Of a stretch of DNA of 21,303 nt, positions 5,938 through 14,600 are shown one piece after another; within the stretch, counting starts at the first letter, position 1, and each line of letters starts with the position of its first letter. This stretch comes from Prevotella sp. UBA3757. GTDB taxonomy: Bacteria > Bacteroidota > Bacteroidia > Bacteroidales > Bacteroidaceae. Below the pieces are notes generated by a model. That model had not been told where the DNA came from and searched no databases. It saw nothing but the letters and a program-made list of their open reading frames with translations. Made by a program: the position numbers and the translations under genes. The DNA lies in NCBI GenBank assembly GCA_002371715.1, contig DFGF01000032.1, positions 6,338 to 27,640 of the forward strand, in the 5' to 3' direction.

Positions 5938-7107
5938 GTGAAGAAGGCGGGAGTAAACATAGCACGACTGATATTGGCCATTGTCCTGATACTATCAGGA
6001 TTTGTCAAGGCTGTGGACCCGCTGGGCACGCAATATAAGATACACGACTACCTGCAGGCACTGGGGCTGGCTCAGTACGTGGCCGACATGGCAACCCTGG
6101 GTGCATCAGTGGCCTTGTCGGCCATCGAGTTTGGACTGGGCATCTGCCTGCTGTTTGCTATCAGGCGGCGGCTGGTGACACTGATGACGCTGATACTGAT
6201 GTCGGTCATGACGTGCGTGACGCTATGGCTGGCACTGGCCAACCCCATCAGCGACTGCGGATGCTTTGGCGACGCACTGGTGCTGACCAACTGGCAGACA
6301 CTGGGCAAGAACGTCATACTGCTGGTGCTGGCGGTCGTGGTCAGGTGCTGGCCGCTGGACATGATGCGATTCATATCGCGTACCAACCAGTGGATAGTCA
6401 TCAATTATTCGGCACTGTTTATCGTTGCCGTGTCAGCATGGTCGCTCTACGACCTGCCGTACTTTGACTTCCGCCCCTACCACGTAGGCACAGACCTGAG
6501 GGAAGGGTGGCTCAAGATGATGGATGGCGAGGAGTCGCCATATAGTGATTTCTTCGTGGAGCGGTTGCCGGACAATGCTGATGGCGAGAGCGAGGACATT
6601 ACCGAGCCGGTGTTGCTGCATCAGGGCTATACGTTCCTGCTGGTGGCACCACATCTGGAACAGGCTGACGACTCGCAGCTGGACCGCATCAATCAGATGC
6701 ACGAGTATGCCCAGGACTACGACTATCCGTTCTACTGCCTCACGGCCAGCGGCCAGTCGGGCATCAGCCAGTGGCGTGAGCGCACCGGTGCAGAATACAT
6801 TTTCTGCCAGACGGACGACATCGTGCTGAAGACGATGATACGCAGCAACCCCGGACTGCTGTTGCTCCGCGACGGCAAGGTGATACATAAGTGGAGCCAC
6901 AACCGACTGCCCAAGGAGGAGACGCTGTCAAAGCCGCTGCAATTCCTGGAGATAGGGCAGATGCCGGAGGACTCGGTGGCCAAGAAGATACTCTATATCC
7001 TGCTGTGGTACGTCCTGCCGCTACTGGTGCTGACGCTGGCTGACAGAATGTGGATGTGGTCGAACTGGCTGAAGAAGAAGGACAAGAACAAGAATAAAAA
7101 AGAATAA
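5938..7107 (+). CDS. DoxX/MauE-like membrane protein with thioredoxin-like C-terminal region
   Basis: A 389-residue membrane protein. About four helices occupy residues 8-140, with the MauE/DoxX hallmark SDCGCFGDALVLTNWQTLGK (Cys107, Cys109), a motif of proteins linked to disulfide or quinone chemistry. Another helix lies near 153-170 (WIVINYSALFIVAVSAWSLY) and a last one near 347-370 (ILYILLWYVLPLLVL). The soluble part between (about 175-340) resembles a thioredoxin fold in outline (FLLVAPHLEQAD... NPGLLLLRDGKVIHKW) but has no CxxC. Translation must start at GTG 5938: the nearby ATG is followed at once by a stop. It follows DUF1599 by 17 nt and precedes tpiA by 32 nt. The exact role is unknown; I infer a redox-related membrane function. 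Confidence 0.85.
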   Translation: MKKAGVNIARLILAIVLILSGFVKAVDPLGTQYKIHDYLQALGLAQYVADMATLGASVALSAIEFGLGICLLFAIRRRLVTLMTLILMSVMTCVTLWLALANPISDCGCFGDALVLTNWQTLGKNVILLVLAVVVRCWPLDMMRFISRTNQWIVINYSALFIVAVSAWSLYDLPYFDFRPYHVGTDLREGWLKMMDGEESPYSDFFVERLPDNADGESEDITEPVLLHQGYTFLLVAPHLEQADDSQLDRINQMHEYAQDYDYPFYCLTASGQSGISQWRERTGAEYIFCQTDDIVLKTMIRSNPGLLLLRDGKVIHKWSHNRLPKEETLSKPLQFLEIGQMPEDSVAKKILYILLWYVLPLLVLTLADRMWMWSNWLKKKDKNKNKKE

Positions 7108-7139
7108 GATATATCAACTTTAAAAAACGTAAAAAGAAC

Positions 7140-7898
7140 ATGAGAAAAAAGATTGTAGCAGGCAACTGGAAGATGAACCTGAACCTGCAAGAGGGCGTTG
7201 CCCTGGCTAAGGAACTGAATGAGGCACTCGCTGCTGACAAACCCAACTGTGACGTCGTCATCTGCACACCGTTTATCCACCTGGCATCTGTAGCACAGGA
7301 GCTGAAGGGCAGCGTCATCGGACTGGGTGCCGAGAACTGTGCCGACAAGGAGAAGGGTGCCTTCACCGGTGAGGTCAGCGCAGAGATGATTAAGTCGACC
7401 GGTGCCGAGTACGTCATCCTGGGCCACTCGGAGCGTCGCGAATACTACAAAGAGACTCCCGAAATTCTGAAGGAGAAGGTGCTGCTGGCACAGAAGAACG
7501 GGCTGAAGGTCATCTTCTGCATCGGCGAGAGCCTGGCAGAGCGCGAGGCCAACAAGCAGAACGAGGTGGTGAAGGCCGAACTGGAGGGCAGCGTGTTCAA
7601 CCTGGCCGAAGAGGACTTCCGTAAAATCATTATTGCCTACGAACCCATCTGGGCCATCGGTACGGGCAAGACCGCTACTGCCGAGCAGGCCGAGGAGATT
7701 CACGCCTACATCCGCTCCATCATTGCCGAGAAGTATGGTCAAGCCGTGGCCGACGATACCAGCATCCTCTACGGTGGCAGCTGCAAGGCTTCGAACGCTC
7801 CCGAGCTGTTTGCAAAACCCGACATCGACGGTGGACTCATTGGCGGCGCATCGCTGAAGTGCGCTGATTTCAAGGGCATCATTGACGCTTGGAAATAG
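7140..7898 (+). CDS. tpiA: Triosephosphate isomerase
   Basis: A 252-residue cytosolic glycolytic enzyme interconverting dihydroxyacetone phosphate and glyceraldehyde 3-phosphate. Active-site residues are all present: Asn9 and Lys11 in AGNWKMN, electrophile His96 in VILGHSERR, base Glu168 in IAYEPIWAIGTGKTA (the flexible loop 6 follows), and the phosphate-binding ILYGGSCKASNAPE and GGLIGGASLK. Length is typical. The start ATG follows an A-rich stretch, as is usual for strongly expressed genes in this phylum. It lies in line with DoxX and is followed 6 nt after its stop by a strong hairpin (7905-7930). Confidence 0.98.
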   Translation: MRKKIVAGNWKMNLNLQEGVALAKELNEALAADKPNCDVVICTPFIHLASVAQELKGSVIGLGAENCADKEKGAFTGEVSAEMIKSTGAEYVILGHSERREYYKETPEILKEKVLLAQKNGLKVIFCIGESLAEREANKQNEVVKAELEGSVFNLAEEDFRKIIIAYEPIWAIGTGKTATAEQAEEIHAYIRSIIAEKYGQAVADDTSILYGGSCKASNAPELFAKPDIDGGLIGGASLKCADFKGIIDAWK

Positions 7899-7904
7899 TC
7901 TGGT

Positions 7905-7930
7905 GGGTAAAGCCCGGAAGGGCTTTACCC
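7905..7930 (+). terminator. Strong hairpin after tpiA
   Basis: GGGTAAAGCCC, loop GGAA, then GGGCTTTACCC: a perfect 11-bp stem with a 4-nt loop. It is followed by TAAATAAAAAAT rather than a T-run, so it may act as a weak terminator or as a 3' stabiliser that separates tpiA levels from the downstream SPOR-folE genes. Confidence 0.65.
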
Positions 7931-7966
7931 TAAATAAAAAATATAAAATAAGAAAATAAGAAATAA

Positions 7967-8644
7967 ATGATGACTGTGTTAAGGGTATTTGGTTTCATGA
8001 GTAGTTCATATAGAAGCAGGAATAACCTGTGCAAATATGGTTTATTTTTTATTTTTTATTTTTTATTTAGCCCCGTAGGGGCGCAGACGTTTACCCAGCA
8101 GCTGCAGCAGCAGAACGGCAAGGGCAAGGGCACGGTGACCGTCCATCAGGATGATGACATCACGCGGCTCGTCAATAGCGAGGTGCTGAACGCCGCCAGG
8201 CCCGCAACAGTCCGTACTGCAGCACCGGCAGACAACGGCAAGCAGCCCTCAGCCGCAGCAACGGCCACGGCGAAGTCTGACAGCAGGGCGGACGCAGGTG
8301 CCCGGAACAACGGCCAGGCAGACAACGGACAAGCCGAGGCACCGGCTCCCGACCTGAGCAAAAAAGTGATGCGTGGCGGTGTCAAGGTGAACGGCTACCG
8401 CGTGCAGGCCTTTGCCGGAGGTAACTCGCGCAAGGACCGCATCGAGGCCGAGCGTATCGGCAACAACATCAAGATGCACTTTGCCGAAGTGCCCGTCTAC
8501 GTACACTTCTACTCGCCGCGCTGGATATGCCGGGTGGGTAACTACCGTACCTATGAGGAAGCCCACCAGATGCTGGTGCAACTGCGCAACATGGGCTACA
8601 GCCAGGCCTCAATTGTCAAGGGCAAAATCACCGTGCAATACTGA
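7967..8644 (+). CDS. SPOR domain protein with N-terminal signal peptide
   Basis: A 225-residue envelope protein. After a basic lead (SSSYRSRNNLCKYG) comes a very hydrophobic core, LFFIFYFLFSPVGAQ, probably cleaved after Ala-Gln. The middle (about 45-130) is low-complexity and Q/A/N-rich. The C-terminal SPOR domain (about 142-225) reads VNGYRVQAFAGGNSRKDRIE... VYVHFYSPRWICRVGNYRTY... MGYSQASIVKG. SPOR domains bind denuded septal peptidoglycan, so a cell-wall or division role is inferred. Start could be ATG 7967, 7970 or 7997; the shorter form has a more ordinary signal peptide length. The hydrophobic core is encoded by four perfect TTTATTT repeats. Confidence 0.88.
   Translation: MMTVLRVFGFMSSSYRSRNNLCKYGLFFIFYFLFSPVGAQTFTQQLQQQNGKGKGTVTVHQDDDITRLVNSEVLNAARPATVRTAAPADNGKQPSAAATATAKSDSRADAGARNNGQADNGQAEAPAPDLSKKVMRGGVKVNGYRVQAFAGGNSRKDRIEAERIGNNIKMHFAEVPVYVHFYSPRWICRVGNYRTYEEAHQMLVQLRNMGYSQASIVKGKITVQY
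8041..8068 (+). repeat. 7-bp tandem array, 4 perfect units (TTTATTT) inside the SPOR signal peptide
   Basis: Four identical TTTATTT units follow each other exactly. They are read as Leu-Phe-Phe-Ile-Phe-Tyr-Phe-Leu-Phe, the signal peptide core. As 7 is not a multiple of 3, gain or loss of one unit would shift the frame. Confidence 0.9.
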
Positions 8645-8647
8645 GGG

Positions 8648-8682
<35 letters not shown>

Positions 8683-8693
8683 CGTAATTCATT

Positions 8694-8721
8694 GAAGTTT
8701 GAAATTAGAAGTTTGAAATTT
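8694..8721 (+). repeat. Tandem array with 7/14-bp period (GAAGTTT GAAATTA)
   Basis: Units: GAAGTTT, GAAATTA, GAAGTTT, GAAATTT. This can be read as two 14-bp repeats or four related 7-bp units. It lies between the AGTTGAC array and the ACTCTAC array. Confidence 0.75.
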
Positions 8722-8733
8722 ATGATTACCATA

Positions 8734-8804
8734 CAGCGGCAGCAAACTCTACACTCTGCACTCTACACTAAATGCAGCGGTAGCAAATTCTTCATTCTTC
8801 ATTT
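8734..8804 (+). repeat. Duplicated module: CAGCGGYAGCAAA followed by a 7-bp array, twice
   Basis: CAGCGGCAGCAAA (8734-8746) leads into ACTCTAC, ACTCTGC, ACTCTAC (8746-8766). CAGCGGTAGCAAA (8775-8787) leads into TTCATTC, TTCATTT (8791-8804). The 13-bp headers differ at one base, but the arrays behind them have different unit sequences. The module ends 6 nt before the folE start. Confidence 0.75.
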
Positions 8805-8810
8805 TAATCA

Positions 8811-9440
8811 TTGAACGTTGTGACAACAGGAAACGGATTACACATAGATGTCACGCCAGCGGAAGAACCCCAGTTACGGGAAGGCCTCGACGAATTGGCC
8901 AGCCACTACGAGGGCGTGCTTCGGCTGCTGGGTGAAGACCCGCAGCGCGAAGGACTGCTTAAGACACCTATGCGCGTGGCCAAGGCCATGCAGACCTTGA
9001 CGCGCGGCTATCAGGAGGATGCCCATGAGGTGTTGCGCCAGGCACTGTTCAAGGAGGACTACTCGCAGATGGTCATCGTCAAGGACATCGATTTTTTCTC
9101 ACTATGTGAACACCACATGCTGCCCTTCTACGGCAAAGCCCATGTGGCCTACATTCCCAACGGCTATATTACTGGTCTCTCTAAAATAGCTCGCGTGGTC
9201 GACATCTACAGTCACCGGCTGCAGGTGCAGGAGCGCATGACGCTGCAAATCAAGGAGGCCATCCAGCAGACCCTTCATCCTCTGGGCGTCATGGTGGTGG
9301 TCGAGGCACGCCACATGTGCATGCAGATGCGTGGCGTCGAGAAACAGAACAGCATCACCACCACCAGCGACTTCAGCGGAGCCTTCAACCAAGCAAAGAC
9401 TCGACAGGAATTTATGAACCTTATACATAACAATCACTAA
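8811..9440 (+). CDS. folE: GTP cyclohydrolase I
   Basis: A 209-residue cytosolic enzyme converting GTP to 7,8-dihydroneopterin triphosphate, the first step of folate (or queuosine/pterin) synthesis. Zinc ligands are Cys99 and His102 in SLCEHHMLPF and Cys170 in RHMCMQMRGV. The substrate-binding stretch GLSKIARVVDIYSHRLQVQE and the N-terminal REGLLKTPMRVAKAM are typical. No ATG is available: an in-frame TAA lies at 8805-8807, so translation starts at TTG 8811 or GTG 8820 (206 aa). No clear ribosome site precedes either. The 166-bp gap behind the SPOR gene is made almost wholly of tandem arrays, so promoter elements there are unclear and read-through from upstream is likely. Confidence 0.96.
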   Translation: MNVVTTGNGLHIDVTPAEEPQLREGLDELASHYEGVLRLLGEDPQREGLLKTPMRVAKAMQTLTRGYQEDAHEVLRQALFKEDYSQMVIVKDIDFFSLCEHHMLPFYGKAHVAYIPNGYITGLSKIARVVDIYSHRLQVQERMTLQIKEAIQQTLHPLGVMVVVEARHMCMQMRGVEKQNSITTTSDFSGAFNQAKTRQEFMNLIHNNH

Positions 9441-9456
9441 AATAACAGAGAACAAG

Positions 9457-10026
9457 ATGGAACCTACCAACAGAAGTACTTACAAGAAACAGTCCATGAC
9501 GTCGGAGTTTACCAACAGCTGTCTGGGCAAACTTATCATCCTTGGCGGCATTGCCTTCGTTCTGCTCATTGTCGCGTTGTTTACCGTGCCCTCTGACGTG
9601 CAGATGCGTGCCGAGATGGACGATAACATCCGCGAGTGCCTACAGGACAATTTCGAGAAGCGCAGCGATGCCGTCGACGAGTTCTTCAACAACATCCGCC
9701 GTCCCTTCACCGAGGCCGATACGACGTTCAATGACAGGGAGATGTTGGCCATCTTCAACCGCAACAACCGTCTGGAAATCCACAACCACACACTGTTCAT
9801 GACTGCACGGCTCTACAACAACCTTTCCCCTGAGGGCGTGCGCGAAGGTATTGGCATCTTCGGAATGGTCATACCGTTCCTAAACTACGAAGATTTCCTG
9901 ATGACTGAGGGTAACGTGCGTGGTAAGCAAAACGACAGGATTATACAGGCCCCTGTACCCGAGATGGACCTGGGCGACAACCCCATGCTGAAACCCTATC
10001 ACTACAAAGGCAACCCTGACGACTAA
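9457..10026 (+). CDS. Small membrane-anchored protein of unknown function
   Basis: A 189-residue protein with a basic N-terminus, one membrane helix at about residues 25-45 (LIILGGIAFVLLIVALFTVP) and a predicted extracytoplasmic C-terminal domain (DVQMRAEMDDNIRECLQDNF, later HNHTLFMTARLYNN and EGIGIFGMVIPFLN). The arrangement recalls DUF4359 proteins, a family of single-helix membrane proteins, but I hold this loosely. ATG 9457 lies 16 nt after folE and 46 nt before the phosphoethanolamine-transferase-like gene, so it belongs to the same run. No catalytic motif is apparent. Confidence 0.8.
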   Translation: MEPTNRSTYKKQSMTSEFTNSCLGKLIILGGIAFVLLIVALFTVPSDVQMRAEMDDNIRECLQDNFEKRSDAVDEFFNNIRRPFTEADTTFNDREMLAIFNRNNRLEIHNHTLFMTARLYNNLSPEGVREGIGIFGMVIPFLNYEDFLMTEGNVRGKQNDRIIQAPVPEMDLGDNPMLKPYHYKGNPDD

Positions 10027-10072
10027 GTCGGCTGCCGTATATTCCTCTTTTATCACCTTTTCGAAACGCAGC

Positions 10073-11638
10073 ATGAAACAGATTCGGCCCATATCGCTTC
10101 TCGCTTTTTCGGTGATTATCAGCATAGGTACACTGCTGTGCTACAACGTACCCTTCTTCAGCTACGTCAGCGAGAATACAAATGCGAGTCCGGGCGGTCG
10201 GGTGCTGCTGTTAGCATCGCTTGTGGTCATCATGCTGGCGGTCAACTTCATGATGACCTATCTGTTGGTGTTCCTGACCCGATGGGTCGGGCGCATCGTG
10301 CTGGCACTGCTGGCGGTCATCAATGCCACGGCCGTATACTTCATCCTGACCTACAGCGTCATTATCGATGCCTCAACCATCGGCAACGTTTTCAATACCC
10401 GCTACTCCGAAGCCTCTGCATTCTTCAGCTGGCCTCTATGGCTGACCATCGTCGGTCTGGGGGTGCTCCCCGCACTATACTGTCTGTTGCAGCCTATCGT
10501 TGTCGGCAAGGCCAAGACAATGGGCATCTGCTGTGGCAGCGCCTTGGCCGTTGTACTTGTCGTTGCCCTGATGAATGTCAACCAGACACTGTGGATTAGC
10601 CAGCACGATACGGAACTGGGCGGTCTGCTGCAACCGTGGTCGTACCTGGTGAACAGCGTCCGGCTGGCCAGTAGCAAAGCTGACGAACAGGCTGAGGAAA
10701 TCAAGCTGCCGGACGGAAAAATTACTGACGACGAGAAGGCCGTGGTGGTACTGGTCATAGGCGAATCGGCACGAAAAGCCAATTTCCAACTCTACGGCTA
10801 TCAGCGCCAGACCAATCCGCTGCTGGCACGACAGACGGCGCTGAAGGTCTTCGAAGCCACCTCGAACGCCACCTATACGACCGCCGGTACGAAAGCCATC
10901 CTGGAGCCGCAAAACAGCGACGAACTGTACGAGATGCTGCCGAACTATGCCTTCCGTACGGGCGTTGACGTGGTTTGGCGAACGTCAAACTGGGGCGAGC
11001 CGCCCATTCATGTTGATGAATACGTGACGAACGAGGAACTTGGCGAAAAATATCCTGACCAACACGTCTACCACGACGCCATCCTCTTCCACAAGCTCCG
11101 CGAGCGCATAGAGTCAAGTCAGCGTAACAAGGTGCTCATCGTCGTGCATACCAGCACCAGCCACGGCCCCAGCTACGCCAGCAAATATCCTGCCGAGTTT
11201 GAGGTCTTCAAACCCGTAGCCCGGAATGTGGAGGAGGGCGAAAAGCATGTAGACTGGCTGGTGAATGCCTACGACAACACAATTTGTTATACCGACTTCC
11301 TGCTGGACAGCCTGATTAATACGCTCCGCTCGATGACGGACTGGCGCAGTGCCATGATTTTTATTTCTGACCATGGCGAGTCGCTGGGTGAGAATGGGGT
11401 CTTCATGCACGGCCTGCCCATGAGGCTGGCTCCCAAGGTGCAGTACGAGATACCGTTCCTGGTGTGGACATCGGAAGGCTTCAGAAACTATAAGTCCTCT
11501 GCCACTGGTCAGGATGCTCAGAAGGGCCAGTTGCCGCGCGTGCTCGACCAGCACTACATCTTTCATTCCGTGCTGAACCTGCTGTCCATTCAGTCGCCAG
11601 CCTACGACGAGGCTCACGACATCTTCAGCTCCCAATAA
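10073..11638 (+). CDS. Phosphoethanolamine transferase-like membrane enzyme (EptA/sulfatase family)
   Basis: A 521-residue protein. Five helices lie within residues 8-170 and are followed by a sulfatase-fold domain. Motifs: VLVIGESARKANFQLYGYQR with metal-binding Glu231; the nucleophile region SNATYTT, where Thr267 aligns with the Thr of the family's SCGT; STSHGPSY (His365); and ISDHGESLGENGVFMHGLPM (Asp434, His435, His447). Such enzymes move phosphoethanolamine from phosphatidylethanolamine to lipid A or other envelope glycans; the acceptor here is unknown. The Cys of SCGT is replaced by Asn, and only one Cys (406) lies in the catalytic domain, so it cannot have the disulfides known in Neisseria EptA. 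Its 3' end overlaps that of mfd by 14 bp. Confidence 0.9.
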   Translation: MKQIRPISLLAFSVIISIGTLLCYNVPFFSYVSENTNASPGGRVLLLASLVVIMLAVNFMMTYLLVFLTRWVGRIVLALLAVINATAVYFILTYSVIIDASTIGNVFNTRYSEASAFFSWPLWLTIVGLGVLPALYCLLQPIVVGKAKTMGICCGSALAVVLVVALMNVNQTLWISQHDTELGGLLQPWSYLVNSVRLASSKADEQAEEIKLPDGKITDDEKAVVVLVIGESARKANFQLYGYQRQTNPLLARQTALKVFEATSNATYTTAGTKAILEPQNSDELYEMLPNYAFRTGVDVVWRTSNWGEPPIHVDEYVTNEELGEKYPDQHVYHDAILFHKLRERIESSQRNKVLIVVHTSTSHGPSYASKYPAEFEVFKPVARNVEEGEKHVDWLVNAYDNTICYTDFLLDSLINTLRSMTDWRSAMIFISDHGESLGENGVFMHGLPMRLAPKVQYEIPFLVWTSEGFRNYKSSATGQDAQKGQLPRVLDQHYIFHSVLNLLSIQSPAYDEAHDIFSSQ

Positions 11639-14600
11639 TCTGCGCCAGCAGCTGTACGGCGGCATCGACGGTAGGAATGTCGGCGATGCTCATGGAGCGC
11701 TTGCCGTTGACCTCGCGGAAATTACAACGGCGCAGGTTCTGGCCGACGAACTGCAGGATGCGGTCGAACATTGCACTCTGATAGTAGGGACTGTCAGGAT
11801 TAGAGACGAAGTAGAGTGACATACGTCCCTGTTTCAGCATAATCTTCTCGCAACCTAACGACTTGCCAAGACGGCGAAGGGGGACTACACGCATGAGTTC
11901 CTCGCCGACATGCGGTATCTGCCCAAAGCGGTCTATCAGACGCCTGCGGTAGGCCTCCAGCTGCTGGTCGGTCTGCAAGCCGTCCAGTTCCCGATAGAGC
12001 AACATGCGCTCCGAGTCGCTGGGCACGTACTGGTCAGGGAAATACAGTTCCAGGTCGCTCTCCAACGAACAGTCTGAGACGTAATCGAACTGAGAACTGA
12101 GAGTTGAGAACTGAGAGGTATGATTACCTTGCTCGCCCTGAATACCATTGGCTTTCTCGCCCTGAGAGTAATCAGACCTCTCAGTCCTCACTTCTCCGTT
12201 CTCCGTTCTCTCAGTTATATTTTCTTCGTTTCTTAGCTCAACGACGGCTTGCTGCAGGATCTTGACGTAGGTTTCGTAGCCCAGGTCGGCTATAAAGCCG
12301 CTCTGTTCGGCACCAAGCAGGTTGCCGGCACCACGGATGTCGAGGTCCTGCATGGCAATATGAATGCCAGACCCCAAGTCGCTGAACTGCTCGAGTGCCT
12401 CCAGACGGCGGCGGCTATCCTGAGGCAAGTCGGCCAGTGGGGGTGCCAGCAGGTAACAGAAAGCCTTGCGGTTGCCACGGCCCACGCGGCCACGCATCTG
12501 GTGGAGGTCGCTGATTCCGAAGCGGTTGGCACCATTGATGATGATGGTGTTTGCATTAGGAATATCGATGCCGTTCTCGACGATGGTCGTCGAGAGCAGC
12601 ACGTCGTAGTCGTAGTTCTGGAAGTCGAAGATGATCTGTTCCAGTTCCTCGGGTTTCATCTGTCCGTGGCCGACGGCAATGCGTGCATCGGGTACGTACT
12701 TGTGTATCATTTCCTTGATGCGCTGCAGGTCGCTGATGCGCGGGTTGACAAAGTAGACCTGTCCGTTGCGCGACATTTCGAAATTGATGGCGTCGGAGAT
12801 GATTTCAGCCCCGAAGGTGTGTATCTCGGTTTGGATGGGATAGCGGTTGGGGGGGGGCGTCTGGATGATGCTCAGGTCACGGGCACCGACCAGCGAGAAC
12901 TGGAGGGTACGCGGTATGGGAGTGGCCGACATGGTGAGCGTGTCGACATTGGTCTTCAGCTGGCGCAGCTTTTCCTTGGTGGACACGCCGAACTTCTGTT
13001 CCTCGTCGATGATGAGCAGCCCAAGGTCACGGAACTTCACGCTTTTGCCTATCAGTTTATGTGTGCCGATGAGGATGTCTATCTTACCGTCGGCCAGGTC
13101 CTTCAGAATGGCCGATGTCTGCTTGGTGCTACGGGCTCGCGACAGGTATTCTACGCGCACGGGCAAGTCTTTCAGGCGCGAGGAGAAAGTCTGATAGTGC
13201 TGATAGGCCAGCACGGTGGTCGGCACCAGTACAGCAACCTGCTTGGAGTCGCAGGCAGCCTTGAAGGCGGCACGGACGGCCACCTCAGTCTTGCCAAAAC
13301 CCACGTCGCCGCAGACCAGCCGATCCATGGGACGCGCCTGCTCCATATCGGCCTTGACGTCGTTGGTGGCCTTCAGCTGGTCGGGGGTGTCCTCATAGAG
13401 GAACGAGGCCTCCAGTTCGTGCTGCATAAAGGAGTCGGGCGAGAAGGCAAAGCCCTTCTGCTGTCGACGCGTGGCATAGAGCTTGATCAGGTCGCGGGCT
13501 ATGTCTTTCAGCTTCTGCTTGGTGCGCTCCTTCATGCGCTCCCACTGGCCAGTGCCCAGATGTGACAGGCGCGGTGGTTCGCCGCTCTCCTGAGCCTTGT
13601 ATTTCGAGACCTTATAGAGGGCGTGAATGCTGACGTAGATGGCACCACCGCCCTCGTACATGATCTTGATCATCTCCTGATACTGCCGGCTGTCGGGTGA
13701 TGGGTGTTGGGCGTTGGTTATTGGCATGCGGACGAGTCCGCCAAACTTACCGATGCCGTGGTCGATGTGTACCACGTAGTCGCCCACTTCGAACTGCTGA
13801 ATCTCCTTCAGCGTCAAGGCTACCTTACCTGAGCGTGCCTTGTCGGAGCGCAAGTTGTACTTATGGAAACGGTCGAATATCTGGTGGTCGGTAAAGACGC
13901 ACGTCTTCAGGTCGTTGTCGGCAAAGCCTTCGTGCAGTGTTTTTTCGAGGGGTTCGAAGGTTATCTCGTGTCCCTGCACCTTGGGGCCATTGTCCTCCCG
14001 TCCGCTGAAGATGTCGCGCAGACGGTCGAGCTGCTTCTTGCTGTCGGCCAGGATGCAGAGACGATAGCCATCGGCCAGGTAATGCTCCAGCGACTGTTGT
14101 AACAGGTCGAAATTCTTGTGGAACTGTGGTTGGGGTGAAATGTGGAACGTAATGGTGGCATCGGGCACACCGGTAGCATGGTGGCCGAACTCTATCCGAC
14201 GGAACCGCACCATGTCGCGTGCAAACACCTGTCCGCTGATGAGCTGGAGGTCCTTCTGCATTTCCATGCGGATGGCCTGCTGCTCCATTTCTGTTGCACC
14301 TTCCAGTCGCTCTGTCAGGGCCTGCTGTGAGAACCCTTCCTGATAGGAACGGTCAATGGCATCGTGAATAAACGTGAAGTCCTTAGCCACGAGTTGGGCA
14401 CCGTCAGGTAGGAACGAGAGGAACGGTATCTTCTCCGTCTCCGTCAGTCCGAGTTCAGGCACGATTTCCACCTGTTCACGCTTGTCTTTTGACAGCTGGG
14501 TGTCAACCTCGAAGGTACGGATAGAGTCCACATCGTCGCCAAACAGGTCGATACGGAAAGGCAGTTCACTGCTGTAGCTATAGACGTCGAGAATGCTGCC

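Noticed and set aside
6993..7742. 249-codon minus-strand frame opposite the DoxX end and tpiA
   Set aside because: It overlaps the unmistakable tpiA reading frame and crosses a gene boundary; no promoter or family match.
12249..13565. 438-codon open frame on the plus strand opposite mfd
   Set aside because: It lies wholly inside mfd, whose helicase motifs are intact, and its product has no recognisable domain; it is an antisense shadow produced by codon bias.
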